A stretch of DNA of 64,000 bases from Atopsyche davidsoni (Eukaryota; Arthropoda; Insecta; Trichoptera; Hydrobiosidae): the NCBI GenBank assembly GCA_022113835.1, contig JAILWY010000007.1, positions 12,377,001-12,441,000 of the forward strand, written 5' to 3'. Of the stretch, positions 21,680 to 30,952 are shown one piece after another. Numbering within the stretch: the stretch's first letter is position 1; each line of letters begins with the position of its first letter. Both the position numbers and the translations under genes were made by a program. The notes under the pieces are model-generated. The model was not told the origin of the DNA, searched no databases, and saw only the letters and a program-made list of their open reading frames with translations.

Positions 21680-21684
21680 ATTAC
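21680..21684. repeat. Target site duplication ATTAC, left copy
   Basis: The five bases ATTAC directly precede the first LTR and are repeated directly after the second LTR (28027-28031). A 5-bp duplication fits integrase-mediated insertion of BEL/Pao elements. Confidence 0.93.
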
Positions 21685-22725
21685 TGTTGAGGATTGCTAC
21701 CAGGTATGGTTCTCGCTTTCGAGACTTCTGGTAGACATTCAATTTCTTCGATGTGACTTCACGAATTCCCCAAGGTTCGTGAATACTTAGTGGACTGTAT
21801 AGTAGGGTAGATTTAAAGACTTCTTTCGTGTAAACTTTTATTTAAAACTTTATTACAAACTTGTTATAATATATGATTTCCAGACATGTTATATTTAACA
21901 CTTTTATAAGACACTTATTTAAAAGACTTTCACTTTGAACCGACAACAGCGGTCGGTAACTTAACACTTTCGCTTTGATCGCGAACTTCTTTACGTGACT
22001 ACGAACGTCACAATATACTTCCGAACTCGCGGCGGTATATTCACTGAGATTTGTAAGATCTCTACTTTAATTACGGCAGGTACGAACATTTCGTAGCCTC
22101 ACCGGACCTAACGGCGGAAACGGAATTCGCGTTTTTACCGGAGCGTAATCTTACGGGCATCGTAACCCCGTGAAGACATGTTGAACACTAGCCCTATAGG
22201 GCTCTTACTGATCTTTATACGGTTCCAGAACAAAGAAAGGAATGTGTTTACAAGTTCTCACGCTGAAAACATATTAAATTTAACAATCAACGAAAATATC
22301 AATTGACTGTGTCCAGAAAATATAAACTTTGGTTTCCTAGCTATTCAACATTAACTAGATCGGTTCTTACACAAAGACATCTAGTATTTCAACATGTGCA
22401 AGACTTAAAAATCAAATATAAAATATCCGTGGGAAGGATAGATTTTAGGAATTATTTCTCTATATGAATAGGTAACCGTAATACAAAATGTCAAATAAAT
22501 CTTTCTTTGTATAGGAAACCGTATGCCTACAAATCTTTGAAAAATATAAAACTTAGTACTAAAATTCATTATTACAAAGGAATAAGACCCTGGTTGGTTC
22601 GTTAAACTAGTTTAAACATAAAAGTGGCGCCGGTATGGCGAGCGTCATTACATTTAACAATAGTAAATAACATCCAGATTAAATTCAAACTTAAAATAAT
22701 ATATTCTCTCATAGGGTTGGTAACA
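21685..22725 (-). repeat. 3' LTR of the BEL/Pao-type element
   Basis: A 1041-bp long terminal repeat. On the element's strand it starts TGTTACCAACCC and ends CCTCAACA. A TATA-like TATAAA lies on the minus strand at 22219-22214, and two AATAAA polyadenylation signals at 21854-21849 and 21842-21837. This fits a U3-R-U5 layout with promoter upstream and poly(A) signal downstream. A perfect 14-base palindrome (AGCCCTATAGGGCT, 22190-22203) lies close to the TATA-like site, downstream of it on the element's strand. The copy matches the 5' LTR throughout. Confidence 0.95.
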
Positions 22726-22727
22726 TA

Positions 22728-22736
22728 CCCCACCAC
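22728..22736 (-). other. Polypurine tract of the LTR element
   Basis: Just upstream of the 3' LTR on the element's strand lies a purine-rich run (GTGGTGGGG, followed by TA and then the LTR). This is the expected position and composition for the plus-strand DNA primer in LTR reverse transcription. It is short and interrupted by one T. Confidence 0.6.
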
Positions 22737-22959
22737 GTAAAAAAATAGCTTTTTTACCAAAATAATAATCGCCAACACGATGTGCGATGTAACACACGTT
22801 CTAACACGACCATCTAACTGTCCGAACTTCACAAGATGTCTTCAGTTTCTTCTGGGAAGTTCTGAGCTCGATCGGACGGCGCGTTGTTGTGGAGCGGCGT
22901 TCGATTCAATCGAACGCTCTCGGTTGTCTCGTTCTGGCGGGTGTGGCGTCCCCTTTGTT

Positions 22960-23465
22960 AGGGCGGCAAGTTCGGGCAGTACAGCCCGAGGCAGCAGGGC
23001 GGCGGCGGCGCAAGGCGGCGGCGGCTCAGGGCGGCAAGGCTCAGGGCGGCAGGGCTCAGGGCGGCAGGGCATGAGCGGGTCTGGAGTGGTGAGGCCCAGG
23101 CGGTAAGGCCTGGGTCTGCAGGGCCTAGGCGGGGCCTAGGCGGCAGGGCAGCTGGGTTCAGGCTGCAAGGCGGCGGCACCAGGGCGGGGGCGGCACATCC
23201 AGGGCGCCGCTCGACCAGGCAGTAAGGCCTGGGCTGCGGGTTTCAAGGCGGCGCACTCAGGGCGGCGCACACAGGGCGCGGCTCGTTCAGGGCGGGCAGT
23301 CAGGGCGGCGCACACAGGGCGGCGCATTCAAGGCGCGGCTCGACCAGGCAGAAAGGCCTGGGCGGCGGATCTCAGAGCGGCGCATTCAGGGCGCGGCTCG
23401 TTCAGGGCGGCACCAGGGCGGCAGCACCAGGGCGGCAGGGCCCGGGCGCGTTCAGCGGGCGCCGG
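22960..23465. repeat. GC-rich minisatellite inside the LTR element
   Basis: About 500 bp of irregular tandem repeats built on words such as CAGGGCGGC, GGCGCACACAGGG and GCGCGGCTCGTTCAGGG. It is very GC- and CpG-rich in a genome that is strongly AT-rich. It lies between gag and the 3' LTR, where pol would be found in an autonomous relative. The small Pro/Arg/Ala-rich or Gly-rich frames across it on both strands are composition artefacts. It probably grew by slippage or recombination after pol was lost. Confidence 0.88.
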
Positions 23466-24198
23466 GCTCGTGATGTGCACTCATCACTGCAGAGTGCAGG
23501 TAGCTTGCAACAGCGGGATGCTTAGCAGAAACACAAATTGAATATGTGTGCTAACGTCAATCACTTTGACAGTTTAGAGAACATCTGGTGGTCTCGCAGG
23601 CGGTTCTAACTGGACTGACGCATTTCAGATTTTAAGCCGCGCGCCCGTGTAGAGGGCGCGGGACGCGGGAAGAACAGTAAGGACCTACTCGGGTCCGCTG
23701 CGCTGTGTTATCGACGCGCATAGGTTTTTTGTCGTATTTAACGACTGACCTTATTTTTTATTCAACTCGGTCGCGCGAGGCACGGGTAAAATCAGCCTCT
23801 GAACTCATTTGTTCCTTGAGTTCATTGAGTTATTTAAGTTCTTTTCGTTCTTTTATGTTCTTAGTGTTCTTTTTGAGACTGGAGTTATTTCAACTCATTT
23901 GTTTATTTCAAAATGGTAACTTCTTTATTTCGAAATGGTTATTTTACCATATGTGTGAGGTGGCTTTGACCGATTTTTTATACTTGGTATCGAGTGCTCG
24001 GCCCGAGGGTGTGGGGTGCGCGGGGGGTCACCGACGACAGATGTAGGTTTGTCATCTGCGACTCGCACCGGCTTGTTTTATTGCCTATATTTGAAAGGTT
24101 ATTCAACTCACAGCTGTGCGGTCTGTTTATATTTTATCTTAACTCGAGATTTTTTTTTAATCTCCCTTTTCTGTGCAGTGCACTTTGTTGTGGTACAA

Positions 24199-26892
24199 TT
24201 ATCCTGTACCGGGTCTTCGTATTTTCCGCAATTTATTTTCAGAGCCAATTCCAGTGCAGCAGGCGCCTTCTGGGGGCGGCTTGTCTTGTGGCTGTGGCAT
24301 TGTATTGTACTCGGGCGCGAGCCCTTTCAGCTGTGACACGACATGAGTGTAGTCGGGGGCATTGAACCCGACATCAGCTGTTCGATAGTTATTTTTTGTT
24401 AACTCTTTGAACGTTCTCCCAAACGAGACTTCACTGAATGCGTTTTTATCGTACGCGGTCTCGTGCGGCCTCGTAATATTTACGGGCGATTGCAATTCTT
24501 GCATTGACGTGGGCGAAACATCTACACCTTTCATGGGGTAGTTCGACCCGTCAGTTTCTTGATCGTGAGACATCAGCGATGGCTCCTTCACGGGCAAGAT
24601 TTCTTTCATATTATTTACACGACGCGTTGTCTCAAACGGTATCGTGGCGCATTTAATCGGCTGTATAGCATACAGTGGTGCGGTCGCAAATTCCGCGGGG
24701 TCACTCGACCAGCCAACTTCAGCGAAGTGTGGCATGGGTGACAGCGATGGCATTACCGCAGGGGGCGGTTCTTCAGCCATCGAGATTTCTGCGATGGTGA
24801 TTTCGCGTCGCGCTGTCATGGGCGACGCCGTGGGCGGCATCAAGAGGGGCGCCTTCATGGGCGCCATCGAGGGCGGCGGCGCGCGTGGCACCGACGTGAT
24901 GGGCGGTTCTTCGGTCATCGAGATTTCTGCGTCGCGGCGCACCGGTTTGGACGGCGCCGAGACGCTGCGGGCCATTTGCACGGTATGCAAAGGCATGGGC
25001 GGAATCTTCAAGCTTTCCGCAATTTCACTCGACCAGCCACCTTCTCGAGGATGCGGCATCAGCGGCAACTCCTCGGCTGTCGAGATTTTATTCATTATGT
25101 CGTCGCGGCGCACTGGTTTGTGCTGCGCCGGGACGCTTCGGGCCATTTGCACAGCATGCAAAGGCTTGGGCGGAATCTTTATGCATTCCGCGATTTCACT
25201 CGACCAGCCACCTTCTCGAGGATGCGGCATCAGCGGCAACTCCTCGGCTGTCGAGATTTTATTCATTATGTCGTCGCGGCGCACTGGTTTGTGCTGCGCC
25301 GGGACGCTTCGGGCCATTTGCACAGCATGCAAAGGCTTGGGCGGAATCTTTATGCATTCCGCGATTTCACTCGACCAGCCACCTTCTCGAGGATGCGGCA
25401 TCAGCGGCAACTCCTCGGCTGTCGAGATTTTATTCATTATGTCGTCGCGGCGCACTGGTTTGTGCTGCGCCGGGACGCTTCGGGCCATTTGCACAGCATG
25501 CAAAGGCTTGGGCGGAATCTTTATGCATTCCGCGATTTCACTCGACCAGCCACCTTCTCGAGGATGCGGCATCAGCGGCAACTCCTCGACTGTCGAGATT
25601 TCATTTGGGGCGACGTCGCGGCGCACAGGTTTGGACGGCGCCGGGTCGCTTCGGACCGCTTGCTTATCTAGCAGCGGCTTGGGCGGAGACTGGCTCTCCG
25701 CTATTTCACTCGACAACCCGTTTACGTGAGGGTGCAGCTCCTCGGGTGTCGAGATGTCTATGTTTACATTTTCTCGAACAGCGCTTTCAGTTTGTAATTC
25801 TTCAAGCTCTGCTTCGAGAAATGTTGACTTGGGTTGCCGTATTTTTTTTGCATATTCCATATGAAGTAAGCGGTTGTGCGGTAGCTTACAACTGTTTATC
25901 CCGCAGGGCGGTTTTTCACATTGATTACAGCTGTGGCCTTTTTTCAAGCAGCAAAGGCAAACGTGCTCCTTGCGGGCCCATCTATTACGGTCATAAGTCG
26001 ACTTTTGTAGAAAGTTGTCGCACTTAATAATGTTATGATCTGCGAGTTTGCAGTATACACAGATAGCCGTTATGTCGGCTCTCATTTTTTGTTGGTCTGT
26101 GGCACGCGCCGAGTCTTTTGTCCTTTCTTGAGTATTGGCCGATAATTTACGACCCTCTTGAGTATTTGCTTTTATACCTGATGCGTCAGCTGTATGTACC
26201 ATGTGTGGCATAGGGCGGGTAAAATTCCTACGATCATTTGGTAACGGTGCGGGATGCGATCTGTTTGTTTGGCTTACATTTAAGCCGAATCGACAAGCTT
26301 TGTCGGCTTCATCTTCAAGGAATTTTGATAATAATATCATGTCAGGTTCATCAGCATTGTTATCAGTGGCAAAGTCCAGCCACTTCCCCCGCTGCACTGC
26401 GGTCAGTTTTTCTAATATCGAATAGATCAGATCTGGATTATAGATGTGTCCTTTCAATTTTAACTGTTGTAATGTAGCCACGCAGTTGCTAATGGCACAT
26501 GAAAATATCGTTACTTCTTCTGCGTTGCCAGTAATCATTCTAGGCATTCTTCTTATTTTTTCTATTTGGTCTGCCACTATCATGTGTGGATTTCCAAATC
26601 TACGCTCAAGCGTTTTCAGTATTATTGACGGATCACAGCAAGCAGACAAAAGGCCCATAACTGAGTCTCTGGCTGCTCCTTTTAGACACGTCCGTAGTCG
26701 AGAAGTATTCTCGCGTGGAGAAAATTTATATAACTCCGTTGTTTCTAGATAGGCTGCCTTAAAGGCCAACCATTCTGAGCTTATCCCACTGAATGTTGGT
26801 AAATTCCAGTCGACAGGTATTTGTTCTGACGCTGGTGGTAACATTTTGTATACCATTTCTACGAGTGCGTTTAATTCAATTTGCACTGACAT
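24199..26892 (-). CDS. BEL/Pao-type Gag polyprotein with expanded proline-rich repeats
   Basis: A single intact 897-codon frame encoding the structural (capsid plus nucleocapsid) protein of the surrounding LTR element, which packages element RNA into cytoplasmic particles. The start ATG sits in a strong insect context (CCAAAATG), about 90 bases inside the 5' LTR. Residues about 28-190 match the Gag domain typical of BEL/Pao elements (DUF1759-like: WxxFKxxY, then a Leu-rich block with RRFGNP). Zinc knuckles follow: CX2CX4HX4C at 278-291, a second at 312-325, and a Cys/His block at about 330-344 ending HNRLLH. BEL/Pao proteins normally continue into protease and polymerase. Here residues about 380-660 are a Pro-rich array of 57-residue repeats, three units nearly identical (about 434-604), and the frame then ends after a basic tail. 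No DTG/DSG protease or YxDD motif is present. The reading is secure; independent particle formation is inferred. Confidence 0.9.
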   Translation of the reverse strand: MSVQIELNALVEMVYKMLPPASEQIPVDWNLPTFSGISSEWLAFKAAYLETTELYKFSPRENTSRLRTCLKGAARDSVMGLLSACCDPSIILKTLERRFGNPHMIVADQIEKIRRMPRMITGNAEEVTIFSCAISNCVATLQQLKLKGHIYNPDLIYSILEKLTAVQRGKWLDFATDNNADEPDMILLSKFLEDEADKACRFGLNVSQTNRSHPAPLPNDRRNFTRPMPHMVHTADASGIKANTQEGRKLSANTQERTKDSARATDQQKMRADITAICVYCKLADHNIIKCDNFLQKSTYDRNRWARKEHVCLCCLKKGHSCNQCEKPPCGINSCKLPHNRLLHMEYAKKIRQPKSTFLEAELEELQTESAVRENVNIDISTPEELHPHVNGLSSEIAESQSPPKPLLDKQAVRSDPAPSKPVRRDVAPNEISTVEELPLMPHPREGGWSSEIAECIKIPPKPLHAVQMARSVPAQHKPVRRDDIMNKISTAEELPLMPHPREGGWSSEIAECIKIPPKPLHAVQMARSVPAQHKPVRRDDIMNKISTAEELPLMPHPREGGWSSEIAECIKIPPKPLHAVQMARSVPAQHKPVRRDDIMNKISTAEELPLMPHPREGGWSSEIAESLKIPPMPLHTVQMARSVSAPSKPVRRDAEISMTEEPPITSVPRAPPPSMAPMKAPLLMPPTASPMTARREITIAEISMAEEPPPAVMPSLSPMPHFAEVGWSSDPAEFATAPLYAIQPIKCATIPFETTRRVNNMKEILPVKEPSLMSHDQETDGSNYPMKGVDVSPTSMQELQSPVNITRPHETAYDKNAFSEVSFGRTFKELTKNNYRTADVGFNAPDYTHVVSQLKGLAPEYNTMPQPQDKPPPEGACCTGIGSENKLRKIRRPGTG
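24918..25750 (-). repeat. 171-bp coding tandem repeat in gag
   Basis: In-frame repeats of 171 bp (57 codons). Three units beginning at 25081, 25252 and 25423 look identical, and the flanking units (24918-25080 and 25594-25750) are recognisably diverged. This shows recent expansion from the middle of an older array. Each unit encodes a Pro-rich segment with MPHPREGGWSSEIAE and PPKPLHAVQMARS blocks. The shadow frames on the plus strand across this array are by-products. Confidence 0.95.
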
Positions 26893-26967
26893 TTTGGCTT
26901 CAGAGGATCACTGTTTCTGATCCTGGTTTCCGATTTATTTCCAGCATCCATGGGTCGCCGATATAAA

Positions 26968-26985
26968 TCCGGCTCGATATGACCA
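26968..26985 (-). other. Probable primer binding site, tRNA-Tyr-like
   Basis: Directly inside the 5' LTR the element's strand begins TGGTCATATCGAGCCGGA. Its complement ends TCCGGCTCGATATGACCA, resembling the 3' end of eukaryotic tRNA-Tyr (TCCGGCTCGAAGGACCA). The last GACCA and the TCCGGCTCGA block agree, with a small mismatch/insertion between them. The position is correct for minus-strand priming. The tRNA identity rests on memory of the tRNA sequence and the match is imperfect. Confidence 0.5.
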
Positions 26986-28026
26986 TGTTGAGGATTGCTA
27001 CCAGGTATGGTTCTCGCTTTCGAGACTTCTGGTAGACATTCAATTTCTTCGATGTGACTTCACGAATTCCCCAAGGTTCGTGAATACTTAGTGGACTGTA
27101 TAGTAGGGTAGATTTAAAGACTTCTTTCGTGTAAACTTTTATTTAAAACTTTATTACAAACTTGTTATAATATATGATTTCCAGACATGTTATATTTAAC
27201 ACTTTTATAAGACACTTATTTAAAAGACTTTCACTTTGAACCGACAACAGCGGTCGGTAACTTAACACTTTCGCTTTGATCGCGAACTTCTTTACGTGAC
27301 TACGAACGTCACAATATACTTCCGAACTCGCGGCGGTATATTCACTGAGATTTGTAAGATCTCTACTTTAATTACGGCAGGTACGAACATTTCGTAGCCT
27401 CACCGGACCTAACGGCGGAAACGGAATTCGCGTTTTTACCGGAGCGTAATCTTACGGGCATCGTAACCCCGTGAAGACATGTTGAACACTAGCCCTATAG
27501 GGCTCTTACTGATCTTTATACGGTTCCAGAACAAAGAAAGGAATGTGTTTACAAGTTCTCACGCTGAAAACATATTAAATTTAACAATCAACGAAAATAT
27601 CAATTGACTGTGTCCAGAAAATATAAACTTTGGTTTCCTAGCTATTCAACATTAACTAGATCGGTTCTTACACAAAGACATCTAGTATTTCAACATGTGC
27701 AAGACTTAAAAATCAAATATAAAATATCCGTGGGAAGGATAGATTTTAGGAATTATTTCTCTATATGAATAGGTAACCGTAATACAAAATGTCAAATAAA
27801 TCTTTCTTTGTATAGGAAACCGTATGCCTACAAATCTTTGAAAAATATAAAACTTAGTACTAAAATTCATTATTACAAAGGAATAAGACCCTGGTTGGTT
27901 CGTTAAACTAGTTTAAACATAAAAGTGGCGCCGGTATGGCGAGCGTCATTACATTTAACAATAGTAAATAACATCCAGATTAAATTCAAACTTAAAATAA
28001 TATATTCTCTCATAGGGTTGGTAACA
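26986..28026 (-). repeat. 5' LTR of the BEL/Pao-type element
   Basis: A 1041-bp repeat with the same TG..CA ends as the 3' copy and no difference seen on reading both side by side. On the element's strand the TATA-like TATAAA is at 27520-27515 and the AATAAA signals at 27155-27150 and 27143-27138. It would drive transcription of the element toward gag at lower coordinates. Confidence 0.95.
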
Positions 28027-28031
28027 ATTAC
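28027..28031. repeat. Target site duplication ATTAC, right copy
   Basis: ATTAC immediately follows the LTR and matches the left copy at 21680-21684. This confirms that the two LTRs belong to one insertion that has not recombined with another copy. Confidence 0.93.
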
Positions 28032-30000
28032 AAAAAATAAATATAAGACACATTGACATTTAATAGTTAATACATACAATTATAGTTCTTAATTATTAGT
28101 TAATATTTACAACTTATAAATAAATATGGCAAAATCATTAGTAAAGGTATGTTTTAAGTAATAGTTTTAAATAATTATTTGAGGCACAATTTCAAATAAT
28201 TCATAACACTTTGTGCTAATATGTTCTTCAATAGTTAAATTTCGAAATTATTTTTTAAAGTTATTGTAGACAAAAACATGATTTGCATTTAAAATAATCT
28301 CATAAAAATATTCAAATAGACAATTATGATTCTCCAAAATAAGTTGTATCACAATAATATATCAAAAAATAAAAATGGTTTGTTCTTGAAATAATTGATA
28401 TACTAATACTTTGTAGCCATGAAAGTGTTTCAGATTCGATTCGGCTAGCCATTTTTTTTTCTTAAATCTGATCAATTAAACCTCTCCAATTTGTTTTCTA
28501 ATCTTTGACCCAAATCAAAGGGCCTGCGAATAAAACTCCAGACATTGATTGGTTTTACTCTAATTTTAACAAGTTAATGACCTTTCCAGTATCGTTTTCT
28601 TATCGTATACAATTACCATTAGGAGTTCAAATGGTGTAACTGGTGTATTATTATTTTTAAATATATATGGCACTGAATTTTGCCTGGACTATGCTAATTT
28701 ATAAAAATAAATAATGACACCACATAAACATCAATATAAAAGCATAATAATTAATCAAAAATAAGTCACGTGTTTCAGGCTTGTATTACGATATCAGTTT
28801 TATCCTGTTAAATAATTTCAAAGGTAGTTTCAAATTTCAAAATTATTATTTTTTTTTTTTAATATTACCTTTTTTCAATTATATATTTTATTTTATATTG
28901 ATAATACGTCAAAAAACAAAAAGAGCCTTTAAACTTAGCAATATAGCATTTTGTATTTCAGCCTTACATAAAAGATAAATTATGACAATTATATACCTTT
29001 CAAATCAAAACACAATCATTACACGGACACGAAACGTGTGAAACCTTCATAATGTTAAATGACAATACAAAGGTCCTATACTAGTATTGAAATATTCGCT
29101 CAGTACAAAATATGAATTCATTATAATAAATTGTAGATCTATTGTGATCAAAGGTAACGATAAATTTATTTATTACTTTTCAATAAATATTTGAATAATT
29201 AAATGTATTTACAAATATTCTTCAAAACACCCCTTGAATATTTTCAGCTATTTTTTAAACACATACACTAATTCACTTGAAATAAAACTGCTTATCAAGT
29301 CATTTTGTTCAAGTCAGTTGATCCTATACCTATATAAGGGTAGCCAAACTTAAGGGTTGTTTTCATTAAAATGAGTTTTCAGGCTAAGGTCTCTAGTAAA
29401 ATTTTCAGTAGCTATTAACATCGGTGATCGTCGAACAGCAAACCAAAATTTACAATGCACTTCAGTGCCACATAAGAGACAAGAACCACTTCCATTAACA
29501 ACCCTCACTTTGAATTCACTTTAATAAATAATTCATTATTAATCATGACACGTCATATATAAATCTCGTATTTCCTTCAATAAAGCGAGGTTATATTATA
29601 TTTTATATGATTTTCTCTTGAGGATAAAGTACCAGATAAATACTTAAGATTTGCTCAGTTGGTATACAGTTTTATTTAAAAAACACCTGTCAGATATTTG
29701 TTTTTCATTTGTACAATAAATCTGTATAAATAGACAATGCTTTTAGACTGCCTAAAGATGTTTACATGAGGAATTTTTACACGAAAATACGTATTTTTCT
29801 AATCCTCATACGATAAATACATGTACGACAATTGACAGGCCACAAGTCAATTGCATATCTAATTGCTTTTGATTATTCATCATGACGTCCTCTGTAAGTT
29901 TCAGCTAATAACATTTCTCGGTTTTTGATAACATGTGATATATAATTAAATACTTTTCCTGAAAAATACATCTGGGTAACAATCTAGTTTCTTATAAACA
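28032..30000. other. AT-rich noncoding DNA
   Basis: No supported gene. A plus-strand TATA-like TATATAAGGG near 29331, followed about 35 bases later by ATGAGTTTTCAG, resembles a core promoter, but no good donor site or longer frame follows. The frame at 28781-28978 is Phe/Ile-rich and composition-driven. Confidence 0.5.
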
Positions 30001-30019
30001 TTTCATTATTTCTTAATCG

Positions 30020-30030
30020 TTTATTTTATT
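30020..30030 (-). terminator. Polyadenylation signals of the cuticle-type gene
   Basis: Two overlapping AATAAA hexamers on the minus strand (30030-30025 and 30025-30020), about 130 bases beyond the stop codon of the terminal exon. Another AATAAA lies at 30098-30093, so alternative 3' ends are possible. Confidence 0.55.
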
Positions 30031-30157
30031 AAGAATTTTTGGTTTCTTTTGTAAATCCATTCATTTTTGGCTTTAAATTTTCTGTATATTTTTTTATTAT
30101 TTCCACAGAGCATATTAATTATTTTTATTACAATCACAATATGGTACTTGCAGGTCA

Positions 30158-30952
30158 CTAGAAGTAGCCTATGGAATAGTACCCGTGACCGCCTCCATGT
30201 CCACCATAGTTCCAACCGACACCATGACCACCGTAAGGTATTCTGTAAGGGTTCCTTTCAGTGCTGAAAGAGTACTTGCCGCTTCCAGAAGGTGCTGCAT
30301 TATCGGGGGTGTGCGAAATCAGCACTGGATTAACTTCATATAAATGCGTTGGGACTGCGACGTGGTTGTCTACTACGTGAGATATAGCGTCATCAGTATG
30401 AACGATCTCATGCGTTAAAATAGGAATGACCTTCTTTGCATCTGGTGAAATGACATGCTCGACTTTTGTAGTCACTGCAGTCTTTTTTGAGTTAGAGACT
30501 GCGTGGGGGATAGAATGTATCAGACCAAGCTTTGATGGGTTATGAGATCCACTTCTATCGTAATCCAAAATTATATGCGGTGAATTATTGATGACATTTG
30601 GTTTATCATGGGTTTGGATTATCTCGTGTCCAGCGACGTTGATTACTGATCCGTGTGCGATTGAGGGACCTCTGTGTAAGCTTGAAGACTTTATTAAGCT
30701 TGAAGATAATGCGTTGTGCACCGGAGGTGAACTTCGGGGGGGAATAATCTGAATGACAGAATCGGGGTGGTGGACGAGGGGTGCGTGACGATGTTCCTGT
30801 GATGAAATTCCGAATGAAACATAACCCACGCCTAGTGGCCTTGGAGATCGCTTGACTATAAGATGATGATATGGTGCTGGTGAAAGCTGTGCCTCTTCAA
30901 CTTCGAGTGGTTTCGACAGCGCTCCATGAATTAGAGTCGCAGTGAAGAATAT
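30158..30952 (-). CDS. Secreted cuticle-type protein, terminal coding exon
   Basis: Last coding exon (264 codons plus stop) of a minus-strand gene, probably a cuticular or other extracellular-matrix protein. A polypyrimidine tract and TTTAG acceptor precede 30952, and the frame opens at phase 0 with the hydrophobic run IFFTATLIHGALS. Joined to the six-codon exon at 44143-44160 it gives MVPIKKIFFTATLIHGALS, a classic signal peptide, with predicted cleavage before KPLEVEE. An intron early in the signal peptide is typical of insect cuticle protein genes. In the resulting 270-residue protein a dibasic KR at 40-41 may be a processing site. The middle is rich in His, Ser, Pro and Val. The tail is Gly/His/Tyr-rich (YGGHG, GGHGYYSIGYF). 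There are no Cys clusters, no Rebers-Riddiford consensus and no enzyme motif, so I give no family name. Starting at the internal GTG (30829) would wrongly discard the signal peptide. Confidence 0.82.
   Translation of the reverse strand: MFFTATLIHGALSKPLEVEEAQLSPAPYHHLIVKRSPRPLGVGYVSFGISSQEHRHAPLVHHPDSVIQIIPPRSSPPVHNALSSSLIKSSSLHRGPSIAHGSVINVAGHEIIQTHDKPNVINNSPHIILDYDRSGSHNPSKLGLIHSIPHAVSNSKKTAVTTKVEHVISPDAKKVIPILTHEIVHTDDAISHVVDNHVAVPTHLYEVNPVLISHTPDNAAPSGSGKYSFSTERNPYRIPYGGHGVGWNYGGHGGGHGYYSIGYF

Larger units (their letters stand above)
21685..28026 (-). mobile_element. Non-autonomous, Gag-only BEL/Pao-type LTR retrotransposon
   Basis: A complete 6342-bp insertion on the minus strand, with two LTRs of 1041 bp each, TG..CA ends and a 5-bp target duplication (ATTAC). 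The internal 4260 bp hold, in element order, a primer-binding-site region, one intact 897-codon gag frame (26892 to 24199), and about 1.5 kb without a long frame that includes a GC-rich minisatellite. A purine-rich tract abuts the 3' LTR. No aspartic protease, reverse transcriptase, RNase H or integrase motif is visible in any frame, although BEL/Pao elements normally carry a pol of well over 1000 codons. By eye the LTRs are identical along their length at a constant offset of 5301 bases, which implies very recent insertion. The class resembles plant TR-GAG elements, which make their own Gag and borrow Pol. Confidence 0.9.

Noticed and set aside
22780..23327. Gly- or Pro/Arg-rich frames across the GC-rich block
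   Set aside because: Frames are open in several registers on both strands because the minisatellite lacks stop codons.
22726..24198. Possible pol remnant of the LTR element
   Set aside because: Looked for aspartic protease, YxDD, RNase H and integrase HHCC/DDE signatures in the long frames; none seen.
24644..25729. 361-codon plus-strand frame opposite gag
   Set aside because: Antisense shadow of the gag repeat array; the minus strand carries the family domain, zinc knuckles and start context.
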